Of a DNA stretch of 5,627 bases, positions 1 to 5,600 are shown piece after piece. Numbering within the stretch: the stretch's first letter is position 1; every line of letters starts with the position of its first letter. Under the pieces are notes generated by a model, which made no database searches, was not told the origin of the DNA, and saw only the letters and a program-made list of their open reading frames with translations. The stretch is from Hyphomicrobiales bacterium (GTDB taxonomy: Bacteria > Pseudomonadota > Alphaproteobacteria > Rhizobiales > Beijerinckiaceae). Location of the stretch: positions 1-5,627 of the forward strand of contig JAATEW010000093.1 of the NCBI GenBank assembly GCA_015655535.1, written 5' to 3'. The translations under genes and the position numbers were made by a program.

Positions 1-986
1 GCCGGGCGCGGATCGCGGATGCCATTATAGCCCGCGGCCTTGGCCTCGACGACTTTCGACGCTGCTGCCGAAGCTTCGATGAAGGTCTGGGTGTGCGACT
101 CGGCGAGCGCGCGGTTCAGCGCATAGGCGGTGGGCACGGTGCCGATGAGGATGAGCATGATGAGACCCATGCCCTTTTGACCGTCGTTGGAGCCGTGGAA
201 GAACGAAACCAAGGTGCAAGTTAAAACCAGAAGACCGCGGATCCAGAGCGGCGGGGCCCCACTTACTTTAGGTTCTTGATAAAGTTCAGGTTTGCGGACC
301 AGGAACTTCATGACCAGGAGCAGGAGAGCGGAAGCGCAGAAACCGAAGAGGGGCGACAAAAGAAGCGCATAGCCGATTTCGGTCGCCTTGCCCCAATCAA
401 CACCCGAGGTGCCGTCGCGACCGCGCATCAGAGCATTGGCAACGCCGACGCCGATGATCGAACCGATCAGTGTATGCGAGCTCGAAGCCGGCAGACCGAG
501 CCACCAGGTGCCGAGGTTCCAGATGATGGCGGCGATGAGCATCGCGAAGACCATTGCGAAGCCGGCTTCGGATCCGACCTGGAGGATCAGTTCGACCGGC
601 AGAAGCGAGACGATGCCGAAGGCGACCGCGCCGGTCGAGGTCAAAACCCCGAGGAAGTTGAAAAAGCCGGACCAGACGACGGCGACTTCCGGTACAAGCG
701 AATGGGTGTAAATGACGGTCGCAACCGCATTGGCCGTGTCGTGGAAGCCGTTGACGAATTCGAAGCCCAAGGCGATCAGCAAAGCGACGCCTAAAAGCAG
801 GAAGGGCAGGATGGTCGTGACCGTCGTGCCGACGGCGGCGATATCCGCATAGATGCTATAGGCGGTGAAAAACAACCCAAGCGCGACGATGGCCATATAG
901 ATGAGGACGCTTTTGATCCCCATCGGTTTATTGAGATTTGGCTTATGACTCGGTTCAGCTAGATCAGTGGATGTAATGGATGTCAT
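1..986 (-). CDS. pit: PiT-family inorganic phosphate transporter, N-terminal 328 residues (partial, cut by window edge)
   Basis: Low-affinity phosphate permease of the inner membrane; in characterised bacterial PiT proteins the substrate is phosphate, often as a neutral metal-phosphate complex, driven by the proton gradient. Translating the minus strand from the ATG at 986 gives an uninterrupted frame to base 1. The first PiT signature is GFHDTANA (residues 80-87). Its half-repeat counterpart, FFHGSNDGQKGMG (262-274), marks the start of the second half of the inverted-topology fold. A conserved GLPASSSHTLIGS stretch (164-176) lies between them. Hydrophobic segments lie near 26-48, 57-76, 102-128, 141-162, 171-185, 204-228 and 249-263. 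After about residue 292 a hydrophilic stretch begins, the likely cytoplasmic loop. The family member is about 500 residues, so roughly a third is missing off the left edge. The start is chosen from a GGGGG ribosome site (994-998) seven bases upstream. No DUF47/PhoU-like partner lies upstream, unlike orfA-pit of Sinorhizobium. Family assignment is firm. Confidence 0.96.
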   Translation of the reverse strand, partial: MTSITSTDLAEPSHKPNLNKPMGIKSVLIYMAIVALGLFFTAYSIYADIAAVGTTVTTILPFLLLGVALLIALGFEFVNGFHDTANAVATVIYTHSLVPEVAVVWSGFFNFLGVLTSTGAVAFGIVSLLPVELILQVGSEAGFAMVFAMLIAAIIWNLGTWWLGLPASSSHTLIGSIIGVGVANALMRGRDGTSGVDWGKATEIGYALLLSPLFGFCASALLLLVMKFLVRKPELYQEPKVSGAPPLWIRGLLVLTCTLVSFFHGSNDGQKGMGLIMLILIGTVPTAYALNRALAESHTQTFIEASAAASKVVEAKAAGYNGIRDPRP

Positions 987-1031
987 GGAAGTGCCCCCGG
1001 GATGGCTGCGGCAGACTCCAAGCGAGTGAAC

Positions 1032-1049
1032 GTGACACCCGTGTGACAA
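1032..1049 (-). promoter_or_regulatory. Candidate PhoB box upstream of pit
   Basis: On the minus strand this reads TTGTCACACGGGTGTCAC: two 7-base direct repeats (TTGTCAC and GTGTCAC) separated by four bases, so an 11-base period, as in the classical CTGTCAT-N4-CTGTCAT PHO box. A third copy, CTGTCAT on the same strand, abuts it at 1049-1055 with a 6-base offset. It lies 45 bases upstream of the pit start and points towards it. It also lies 24 bases upstream of the divergent DUF1491 gene. No clear -10 box follows at the distance expected for PhoB activation of pit, so the site might repress instead; PhoB represses orfA-pit in Sinorhizobium meliloti. Repeat geometry is seen directly; PhoB binding is inferred. 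Confidence 0.6.
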
Positions 1050-1060
1050 TGACAGATAAA
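1032..1060 (+). promoter_or_regulatory. Possible sigma-70-type promoter for the DUF1491 gene
   Basis: GTGACA (1032-1037, one mismatch to TTGACA) is followed after exactly 17 bases by GATAAA (1055-1060, four of six matches to TATAAT). Transcription would begin near 1067, leaving a leader of only about seven bases before the ATG at 1074, which fits the lack of a strong ribosome site there. The elements coincide with the candidate PhoB box, so PhoB binding would be expected to block this promoter. Pattern match by eye only; alphaproteobacterial promoters are degenerate. Confidence 0.3.
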
Positions 1061-1073
1061 GTGGTAAATCAGC

Positions 1074-1415
1074 ATGGCAAGACTTCGCAGCGATATATGG
1101 GTCTCGGCCTATTTGCGGCGTTGCGCAGTCGAGGGCGCCTTCGCGGTTTTACGCCGCCGCGGCGCTGCCGAGGCGGGCGCTATTTTCATCAAAATCGATC
1201 TTCTTGACGGGACGGCGCTTTTGTTCGGGCCAGCCCCGCAGAGCGAACTCAAAGAGGGTGAAGACCGAATATTTTCCTCGTTGCACAAAAATACATGGAT
1301 CGAGCCGGGCGAGGCCGAGCAACGCCTCGCCCGCGAAATCAGCTTCGATCCGGATCTTTGGATCGTCGAGGTCGAGGATCGGCAGGGCCGCTCATTTCTC
1401 GACATCGCCTCTTGA
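1074..1415 (+). CDS. DUF1491 family protein
   Basis: Complete 113-residue protein of a family typical of Alphaproteobacteria and normally about this length. Its function is unknown. Recognisable family features are the N-terminal SDIWVSAYLRR block (6-16), the EGAFAVLRRRGAAEAGAIFIKID block (20-42), a short DGTALLFGPAPQ strand-turn (45-56), and a C-terminal region with paired helical and strand segments (EAEQRLAREISFDPDLW, then IVEVEDRQGRSFLDI). No signal peptide, membrane segment or metal motif is present, so it is probably a small cytoplasmic protein. The start is the first ATG of the frame that keeps the conserved N-terminal block; the upstream ribosome site is weak (aGTGG at 1061-1064). It is transcribed divergently from pit across an 87-base gap, so both may respond to the same regulator, though the sequence gives no direct functional link to phosphate. 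Family call is from memory of the family pattern. Confidence 0.85.
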   Translation: MARLRSDIWVSAYLRRCAVEGAFAVLRRRGAAEAGAIFIKIDLLDGTALLFGPAPQSELKEGEDRIFSSLHKNTWIEPGEAEQRLAREISFDPDLWIVEVEDRQGRSFLDIAS

Positions 1416-1465
1416 GGGCGCATCGCGGGTTCAAACCCAAAAACCACACAGCGCAAACTTCGCTC

Positions 1466-1577
1466 AAATCACGATGATTTTGGATCGAACCGATTCAAAT
1501 CATGAATGCGATCAATTCTAAAGACTTAGAGCGGGATGCCGGCGTCAAACCGCTACATAGTTTTGCGCATCCCGCTT
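1466..1577. repeat. Composite intergenic palindromic repeat (two hairpin modules)
   Basis: The 243-base gap between the DUF1491 gene and the next gene contains two palindromic modules. Module one (1466-1502) has AAATCA at 1466-1471 and again at 1497-1502, both able to pair with TGATTT at 1475-1480. The first gives a 6-bp stem with a CGA loop. The second gives a longer, imperfect stem centred on AAC (1488-1490) with one bulge and one G-T pair. Module two has perfect 10-base arms AGCGGGATGC (1530-1539) and GCATCCCGCT (1567-1576) around a 27-base loop. The arms and the joining text 'gatcaattctaaagacttagag' in part resemble dispersed intergenic repeats I recall from Beijerinckiaceae and other Hyphomicrobiales; copy number cannot be judged from one window. 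No T-tract follows, so it is not a typical intrinsic terminator, although it could slow transcription or protect the 3' end of the DUF1491 mRNA. The rest of the gap (1416-1465, 1578-1658) shows nothing I recognise. Confidence 0.65.
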
Positions 1578-1658
1578 GAGCGATTGACGTATCATTAACC
1601 ATCAGATGCCGAGATTAAGTCTGCCTGGAAGAATCAGGCCGGCAATCCGGACGTCGAC

Positions 1659-1850
1659 ATGGGCGAACTTCTTGCGTTCCATCAAAAGAAATGCGCGCGG
1701 CGCAAGCGGCGTGACCAGTCATCAGGCGATGCTGAGATCATTCTGTTTCCCGGCGTGCGCTATATGCGGATGAGCGAGCCTTCGAAGCCGGCAAAGCGGG
1801 TTTCCCGGCGTCCCGCACGGCGGCGGTCCGACAAAGAGAAGGCTTCGTAA
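1659..1850 (+). CDS. Small basic hypothetical protein, 63 residues
   Basis: I cannot assign a function. The protein has a hydrophilic basic N-terminus (about 8-19, rich in K and R), a central hydrophobic-aromatic block EIILFPGVRYMRM (26-38), and a strongly basic C-terminal tail (residues 43-62, many R and K). The central block matches my memory of short conserved Hyphomicrobiales proteins containing an 'ILFxGVRYER'-like motif, which is the main reason to call it a gene rather than a chance frame. ATG at 1659 is the only standard start: the frame upstream is closed by TAA at 1596 and offers no ATG, GTG or TTG between. No strong ribosome site is visible. It ends 16 bases before the stop of the convergent haem-protein gene. 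The charge pattern would suit nucleic-acid or ribosome binding, but that is speculation. Confidence 0.6.
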   Translation: MGELLAFHQKKCARRKRRDQSSGDAEIILFPGVRYMRMSEPSKPAKRVSRRPARRRSDKEKAS

Positions 1851-1866
1851 ACGTCCTGCCGACTTA

Positions 1867-3396
1867 TTACGGCTGCTTCAAAGGGGCGCCATCGGGGCCG
1901 GGCGCGCCGAAGATCGAAACGGCGCCGATCCCCTGCTTTTGCGCTTGCGTCCAAGCGCTCAACTGCTCGCACAGCGAGGGACGCGGCGGGCTCGCATCCT
2001 TGGCGCAGCGCAGCGACACGAAATTCTGCAGACCCATGGAAAGCTGCAGCGAATAATCGGCGGAATAGAGCTGGCTATCGCTGAAGACGGCGCCGCCGGG
2101 CACATTGCCGAAATACATCATGCGCAAGGTCTGCGCGGCCTCCGGATGCCTCTGCGCATCGAGCTTCAGCACGCCGGCATTGGGTGAGAATTCGGCAAGG
2201 ATCGGCACGCTCGGAAAGCCCGCCGTCTGATGGCAGCCCATGCAGGAGCTTTTCGGATTGTCGACCGGCCCCGCGAGACGTCCGCCAAATCCGAGGTGGT
2301 TGAAGCTGAGCGGCGGGGTCGCCAGATCCTTCACCGCCTGGCGATTGATCCATTGCTCCGTCAATTTGTCGTAGTCGCAAGGCCCGTTCGGCGAGCTGCA
2401 TGTCTCGGCAAAGGTCACTGTGGGATTATTGCCCCATTGGATGCCGAGCGGCACCATCCGTTTCCACGGCGTGTCGCCTTTGGCATTGCCGTCATAACCG
2501 AAGGTTCCGAGAAGCCAGCCGGTGGTACTGCGGTTGTCGCGCACCTGAAGGTCGATCTGAATGAGACGAACCTTACCGAGCTTGCGTTCGAAGCGCGAAA
2601 ACGGCCCGGCATTGCGGAAGGGCGGGCTTTTATTGGCGTAAATATCCGCGTCCCATTCGAAGGCGCCTTTGACCGTCGGCAATTCCGTCTCGTTCACCGT
2701 CGAGAACAGAAGCTTGATCACATAGGATCCATCCGGCATGGCATTGAGAGCCGTCGGATCGGGGTTCAACGCGGCCGGTTTCGGATCGTCGGGATCGCAA
2801 TAGACTTGGCCCACGCTGAACGCATAGCGGTCGTTGACATAGGCTTGCGCCCAGGTGTCGACAAATTCGGCTTGCGCTTCGCCGAATGTATTGCCGGCGG
2901 AATCGAATTCATGGGTGAGGCCATGCACGAATTCGCGCCCGTCGGTGCCCGGCCAGTCGGTGGCGACCTCGGTGTTCCAGTCCATCCACGGCATGCCATA
3001 CCATTTCCGGAGCTTGTTATCCTGGACGTAGAAATCGACGTCTATATTGCCTTCGAGGCCATATTGGAGAAGCGCTTGCAGATAGGCTTCGGAATCGACC
3101 GGACCGCCGTTCTTGAACGCGATCTTTTCCCAGGGATAGGTTTCCTTCGGCGGCAATTGGACGGGATAGTCCTGGCTGAGTTTGAAAACCCGGCCTTTAT
3201 AGTCCGACACGGGATCGCCGCCATTGCCTTGCAGATAATAGTCCTTGAACGTGCCGCGCACGCAGTCCTTCCGCGCCAACTTGTTGCGGAGCGCGTCATC
3301 GCTCGCGAAGGCCGGGCTCGAAGCCGCGAGAAGACCCGCATAGGCAAGGCAAATGCCCGCAGCGACGAGATAATGCATGCGGTTTTGCCTAAGCAT
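1867..3396 (-). CDS. Exported mono-haem cytochrome c-like protein, function unknown
   Basis: A 509-residue protein starting at the ATG at 3396. A signal peptide is clear: basic n-region MLRQNR, hydrophobic core 9-25 and an AFA|SD cleavage site after residue 31. The mature protein should therefore be periplasmic. One haem-c site, CMGCH, sits at 385-389 inside a block GPVDNPKSSCMGCHQTAG. Met426, Met427 and Met454 are candidate distal ligands. The roughly 350 residues before it match no cytochrome fold I recognise but contain conserved-looking blocks: WYGMPWMDW (132-140), GREFVHGLTHEF (153-164), VRLIQIDLQVRD (277-288) and TTGWLLGTFGYDG (291-303). I recall similar unnamed proteins in Bradyrhizobium and Pseudomonas. 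Six other cysteines (45, 200, 333, 340, 464, 476) could form disulfides. The frame extends upstream to a TTG at 3504, but that would bury the signal peptide; ATG 3450 and ATG 3378 are weaker alternatives. It lies 175 bases downstream of the DUF1254-type gene on the same strand. Haem attachment is firm; any electron-transfer or sensing role is inference. Confidence 0.85.
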   Translation of the reverse strand: MLRQNRMHYLVAAGICLAYAGLLAASSPAFASDDALRNKLARKDCVRGTFKDYYLQGNGGDPVSDYKGRVFKLSQDYPVQLPPKETYPWEKIAFKNGGPVDSEAYLQALLQYGLEGNIDVDFYVQDNKLRKWYGMPWMDWNTEVATDWPGTDGREFVHGLTHEFDSAGNTFGEAQAEFVDTWAQAYVNDRYAFSVGQVYCDPDDPKPAALNPDPTALNAMPDGSYVIKLLFSTVNETELPTVKGAFEWDADIYANKSPPFRNAGPFSRFERKLGKVRLIQIDLQVRDNRSTTGWLLGTFGYDGNAKGDTPWKRMVPLGIQWGNNPTVTFAETCSSPNGPCDYDKLTEQWINRQAVKDLATPPLSFNHLGFGGRLAGPVDNPKSSCMGCHQTAGFPSVPILAEFSPNAGVLKLDAQRHPEAAQTLRMMYFGNVPGGAVFSDSQLYSADYSLQLSMGLQNFVSLRCAKDASPPRPSLCEQLSAWTQAQKQGIGAVSIFGAPGPDGAPLKQP

Positions 3397-3571
3397 GGAA
3401 TAGTCTTTCGAGAAATGAGGAAGACAATGCAAGACGATCTCAGCCGTCATGCAACCATCATTGAAATCGAATCGATGTTCGCCTGGAAAGGGAGCTGAAG
3501 GCAAGATAGACCGCCGCTGAATCTCAGCTCGTAGTTCGCGGGACGTAGCATGGAGGTATTACGATTTTAAT

Positions 3572-4213
3572 CTATTTGTTCGTTTCGCTGAGGATCTCGC
3601 AGTTCATCGATTTCACCAGAGCTTCGATATTCGCCCTTTCGCTCGGAAAGGCCGCCAGCGCATTGATGAGAACGAAGCCTTTTTTCTCGGGCGCGGTCAG
3701 TCGCAATTCTTGCGGCAGTTCCTCTTCATCGTCGTCGGCTTCGACAGCCTCGAGCTGCTTTGGCGTCAGGATCAGCACATCGATCTTGCCATGCGACGCG
3801 GCCTTGTCGGTCATCGAATAGAACACCCGGCCCGTCCGCGTGCGAAACGAGAAGGTCAAAAGCCCGTCGCCGATGATATCGGCCGAAAGCTCCAAGGGGC
3901 CGCGGTCGAGATCGTAGAGGCAGACGCCTTGCACAAGCGCCGGATCTTCGAACGGCGCATATTCCTGGCCGGGCAAGGCTGCCGGCAGCAGGGAAAGCTG
4001 GCCGGGCTGGGTCAAAGCCGAGAGCCGCGAATAGGCGTCCTTCTGCGCCAGTTCCGGCAATGCGAAGACCGACACGATATGGACGAGACCGGCCACGAAG
4101 AGGAGGGCCAAAAGCCATAAGAGCGATGCCAGCAGCCAATCGAGCCAGGAGATCTTGAACAGGTTGAGCCTGAAAGAGGCCGGGTTGGCCGATGTCATTT
4201 TGACCGAGGTCAT
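3572..4213 (-). CDS. DUF1254-type inner-membrane protein
   Basis: A 213-residue protein with a cytoplasmic N-terminus of about 22 residues, a strong transmembrane segment near 24-50 (LLASLLWLLALLFVAGLVHIVSVF region), then a soluble domain. The segment immediately after the membrane, FALPELAQKDAYSRL (50-64), is the hallmark of the short alphaproteobacterial DUF1254 proteins that are encoded beside DUF1214 proteins. The soluble part carries a compact strand-rich region (96-150) and an acidic tract EADDDEEE (158-165). Its ATG overlaps the stop of the upstream DUF1214 gene as ATGA (4210-4213), implying translational coupling; an AAAGG site about nine bases before supports this start over the ATG at 4198. 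The biochemical role of the family is unknown. The two proteins probably work as a complex on the outer face of the inner membrane. Confident as a gene, fairly confident as to family. Confidence 0.82.
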   Translation of the reverse strand: MTSVKMTSANPASFRLNLFKISWLDWLLASLLWLLALLFVAGLVHIVSVFALPELAQKDAYSRLSALTQPGQLSLLPAALPGQEYAPFEDPALVQGVCLYDLDRGPLELSADIIGDGLLTFSFRTRTGRVFYSMTDKAASHGKIDVLILTPKQLEAVEADDDEEELPQELRLTAPEKKGFVLINALAAFPSERANIEALVKSMNCEILSETNK

Positions 4214-4788
4214 CGGCAGAAGCCTTTGACGAGTTTCGGCATCACCGAACTGTCGAGCGACGCGGCCGTCGCGCTCAGAACGGAATCATAAAGGCGCAGC
4301 ACGACGACATAAGGCGATGTCGGAGAGGTCGGCAGCCAATTGCCGGGATGCGCGGTTGAGGCAAGAATGATTTCGGCCGGCGCATCGCTGGCGCGCAAAA
4401 TCTCCGCCGATGTGAAGCCGTAGCGCTTGGCGGCATTTTCAATGAGAGCGCCGTTTGGCGTAAAGACTGACAGAGTCCAAAAGCGCGCCGGAGGCATCGG
4501 GCCTTTAATGACGTATTCGCATCTCGGATTGAGCGGGGCACCGTCGCTATCGGCTCTGGCGAGAAAACTGATGCCTTCGCCCGTGCCGAGCGGAATGGCG
4601 CCGGTGCGCGACAGAAGCGCCCGCGCATAGGGATCGATGTCGGCCGATCCGGTCTTCGGCCATCCCGTCCAGGGACCGGCTCTGACGGCGCCAAAGCCAA
4701 AACCGCGCTCAAGCGAAATGAAGGTCAGCGCCAGCCCAAGCAGGGTTCCCAGCACGACGACGAAGCAGGATTTGATCAGAATCGCCAC
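4210..4788 (-). CDS. DUF1214 domain protein, membrane-anchored
   Basis: A 192-residue protein with an N-terminal hydrophobic segment (8-25, after Lys6) that should act as an uncleaved anchor or signal, followed by a DUF1214 domain. Family features are IDPYARA (51-57), the central strand block PPARFWTLSVFTPNG (99-113), GNWLPT (149-154), and a C-terminal VVVLRLYDSV (161-170). DUF1214 is often fused behind DUF1254 in longer proteins; here the two are separate neighbouring genes. The start codon is GTG (4788-4786) with an AGG ribosome site about seven bases upstream; no ATG near the start fits the membrane anchor. It follows the SDR stop by 41 bases and overlaps the DUF1254-type gene by four, so it is the middle of a probable three-gene transcript. 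Function is unknown for the stand-alone form. Confidence 0.88.
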   Translation of the reverse strand: MAILIKSCFVVVLGTLLGLALTFISLERGFGFGAVRAGPWTGWPKTGSADIDPYARALLSRTGAIPLGTGEGISFLARADSDGAPLNPRCEYVIKGPMPPARFWTLSVFTPNGALIENAAKRYGFTSAEILRASDAPAEIILASTAHPGNWLPTSPTSPYVVVLRLYDSVLSATAASLDSSVMPKLVKGFCR

Positions 4789-4813
4789 GGTTAAGCCTGC
4801 CGGACCGCGAATC

Positions 4814-4835
4814 GGAATAGGATGATATCCTATCC
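4814..4835 (-). other. Small hairpin overlapping the SDR stop codon
   Basis: ATAGGAT (4817-4823) and ATCCTAT (4827-4833) form a 7-bp stem with a three-base loop. GG (4814-4815) and CC (4834-4835) extend it by two pairs across one bulged A. The structure includes the SDR stop codon (TAG, 4830-4832 on the minus strand) and lies 25 bases before the GTG start of the next gene. There is no T-run after it on the minus strand, so it is not a convincing terminator. It might modulate coupling or mRNA stability between the two genes. Confidence 0.4.
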
Positions 4836-5600
4836 AGGCGCCATGTAGCTCAAAACACGGTCCTGGGGGAAATCATAGAGCTTGCCGGTCAGGCTCCAGT
4901 TAGGCTGGCAAAGCGTCAGAATTTTGGGCGCGAGATCTTCCGGAGTCTTGAGGTTCAGCGGATCTTCGCCCGGCATGGCCGCGGCGCGCATGCGGGTGCG
5001 CAAAGGCCCCGGATTGACGGCCATGACGCGGATAGGGGAGGTATTGACCGTCTCCGCCGCATAGGTCCGTGCCAGTGCGTCCACCGCCGCTTTAGAGGTC
5101 GCATAGGGCCCCCAATAGGGCTTGAAATGGGCCGTATGTCCGGCGCCCGAGGTGATCAGCACGACGCGGCCCGCATCCGCGGCGCGCAGCAAGGGATCGA
5201 GCGAGCGGATGAGCCGCCAATTGGCGGTGACATTCACGGCTAAGACCTCGTCCCATTGCTTGGGATCGACATGCGCCAGCGGCGAGACGGGGCCGAGCAC
5301 GCCCGCATTGCCGACGAAAATGTCGAGTCTGCCCCAGCGCTGGAAGATCGCGCCGCCGAGCCGGTCGAGCGCTTCGAAATCCTTAATATCGCAAGGCACA
5401 AGGGTCGCCTCGCTGCCGTCGCCTCTGATCGCATCGTCGAGCTCTTCGAGCGCGCCTTGGGTGCGCGCTAGGGCGATGATATGGGCGCCGGCGCGGGCCA
5501 ATTCGCGCGCCACGGCATAGCCGATCCCGCGCGAGGCGCCGGTGACAAGCGCGATCCGTCCGGCGAGGGGACGGGGAAGTTGGTCTGTGTCCAAGGCCAA
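4830..5600 (-). CDS. SDR-family NAD(P)-dependent oxidoreductase
   Basis: A 256-residue classical short-chain dehydrogenase/reductase, a cytoplasmic NAD(P)(H)-dependent enzyme acting on an unknown alcohol or carbonyl substrate. All expected elements are present: the cofactor glycine motif TGASRGIG (20-27), Asp71 in the CDI block, NAG (98-100), and the active-site tetrad Asn123, Ser151, Tyr166 and Lys170 (YATSK). The PGPLRT segment (197-202) follows. Arg24 within the glycine motif and Arg46 after the second strand lean towards NADP(H), an inference. Length is typical. The frame is closed by TGA at 5606-5604, so the start must be TTG at 5600 or TTG at 5594. A GCGGG ribosome site seven bases before 5600 favours the former. 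It is the first of the co-directional minus-strand genes and may follow an upstream gene ending at 5604. Substrate cannot be told from sequence. Confidence 0.93.
   Translation of the reverse strand: MALDTDQLPRPLAGRIALVTGASRGIGYAVARELARAGAHIIALARTQGALEELDDAIRGDGSEATLVPCDIKDFEALDRLGGAIFQRWGRLDIFVGNAGVLGPVSPLAHVDPKQWDEVLAVNVTANWRLIRSLDPLLRAADAGRVVLITSGAGHTAHFKPYWGPYATSKAAVDALARTYAAETVNTSPIRVMAVNPGPLRTRMRAAAMPGEDPLNLKTPEDLAPKILTLCQPNWSLTGKLYDFPQDRVLSYMAPG

Noticed and set aside
276..794. 172-codon open frame on the plus strand
   Set aside because: It is antisense to the PiT transporter, whose signatures are unmistakable. The product is a low-complexity, strongly charged sequence typical of an antisense shadow.
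1035..1044. ACAC-CC-GTGT inverted repeat as a dimeric repressor operator
   Set aside because: Only four bases per arm, and it is a by-product of the TGTCA direct repeats, which fit a PhoB-type site better.
1426..1447. tRNA-like T-arm text (gcgggttcaaaccc followed by aaaaacca)
   Set aside because: The TTCAAAC loop has stem pairs on only part of one side, and no acceptor, D or anticodon arms can be found upstream. It is just a short GGGT/ACCC inverted repeat.
1109..1521. Overlapping frames on both strands across the DUF1491 gene
   Set aside because: Compositional shadows rich in Arg and Ser; only the 1074-1415 frame matches a known family.
1530..1576. Intrinsic terminator for the DUF1491 gene
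   Set aside because: The stem is perfect but the loop is 27 bases and no T-tract follows on either strand; a palindromic repeat explains it better.
2230..3498. 422-codon open frame on the plus strand
   Set aside because: It is antisense to the haem-protein gene, whose signal peptide, CXXCH site and coherent composition are convincing. The plus-strand translation is a GC-rich shadow without recognisable domains.
3397..3504. N-terminal extension of the haem protein to the TTG at 3504
   Set aside because: It would place 36 unremarkable residues before a textbook signal peptide, and the ATG at 3396 begins exactly at the basic n-region.
3710..4120. Opposite-strand frames over the DUF1254-type gene (136 codons plus, 137 codons minus in another frame)
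   Set aside because: Both lack domain signatures and overlap a gene supported by a membrane segment, the family motif and an ATGA overlap.
5122..5520. 132-codon plus-strand frame over the SDR gene
   Set aside because: Ser- and Arg-rich shadow of a complete SDR with an intact catalytic tetrad.
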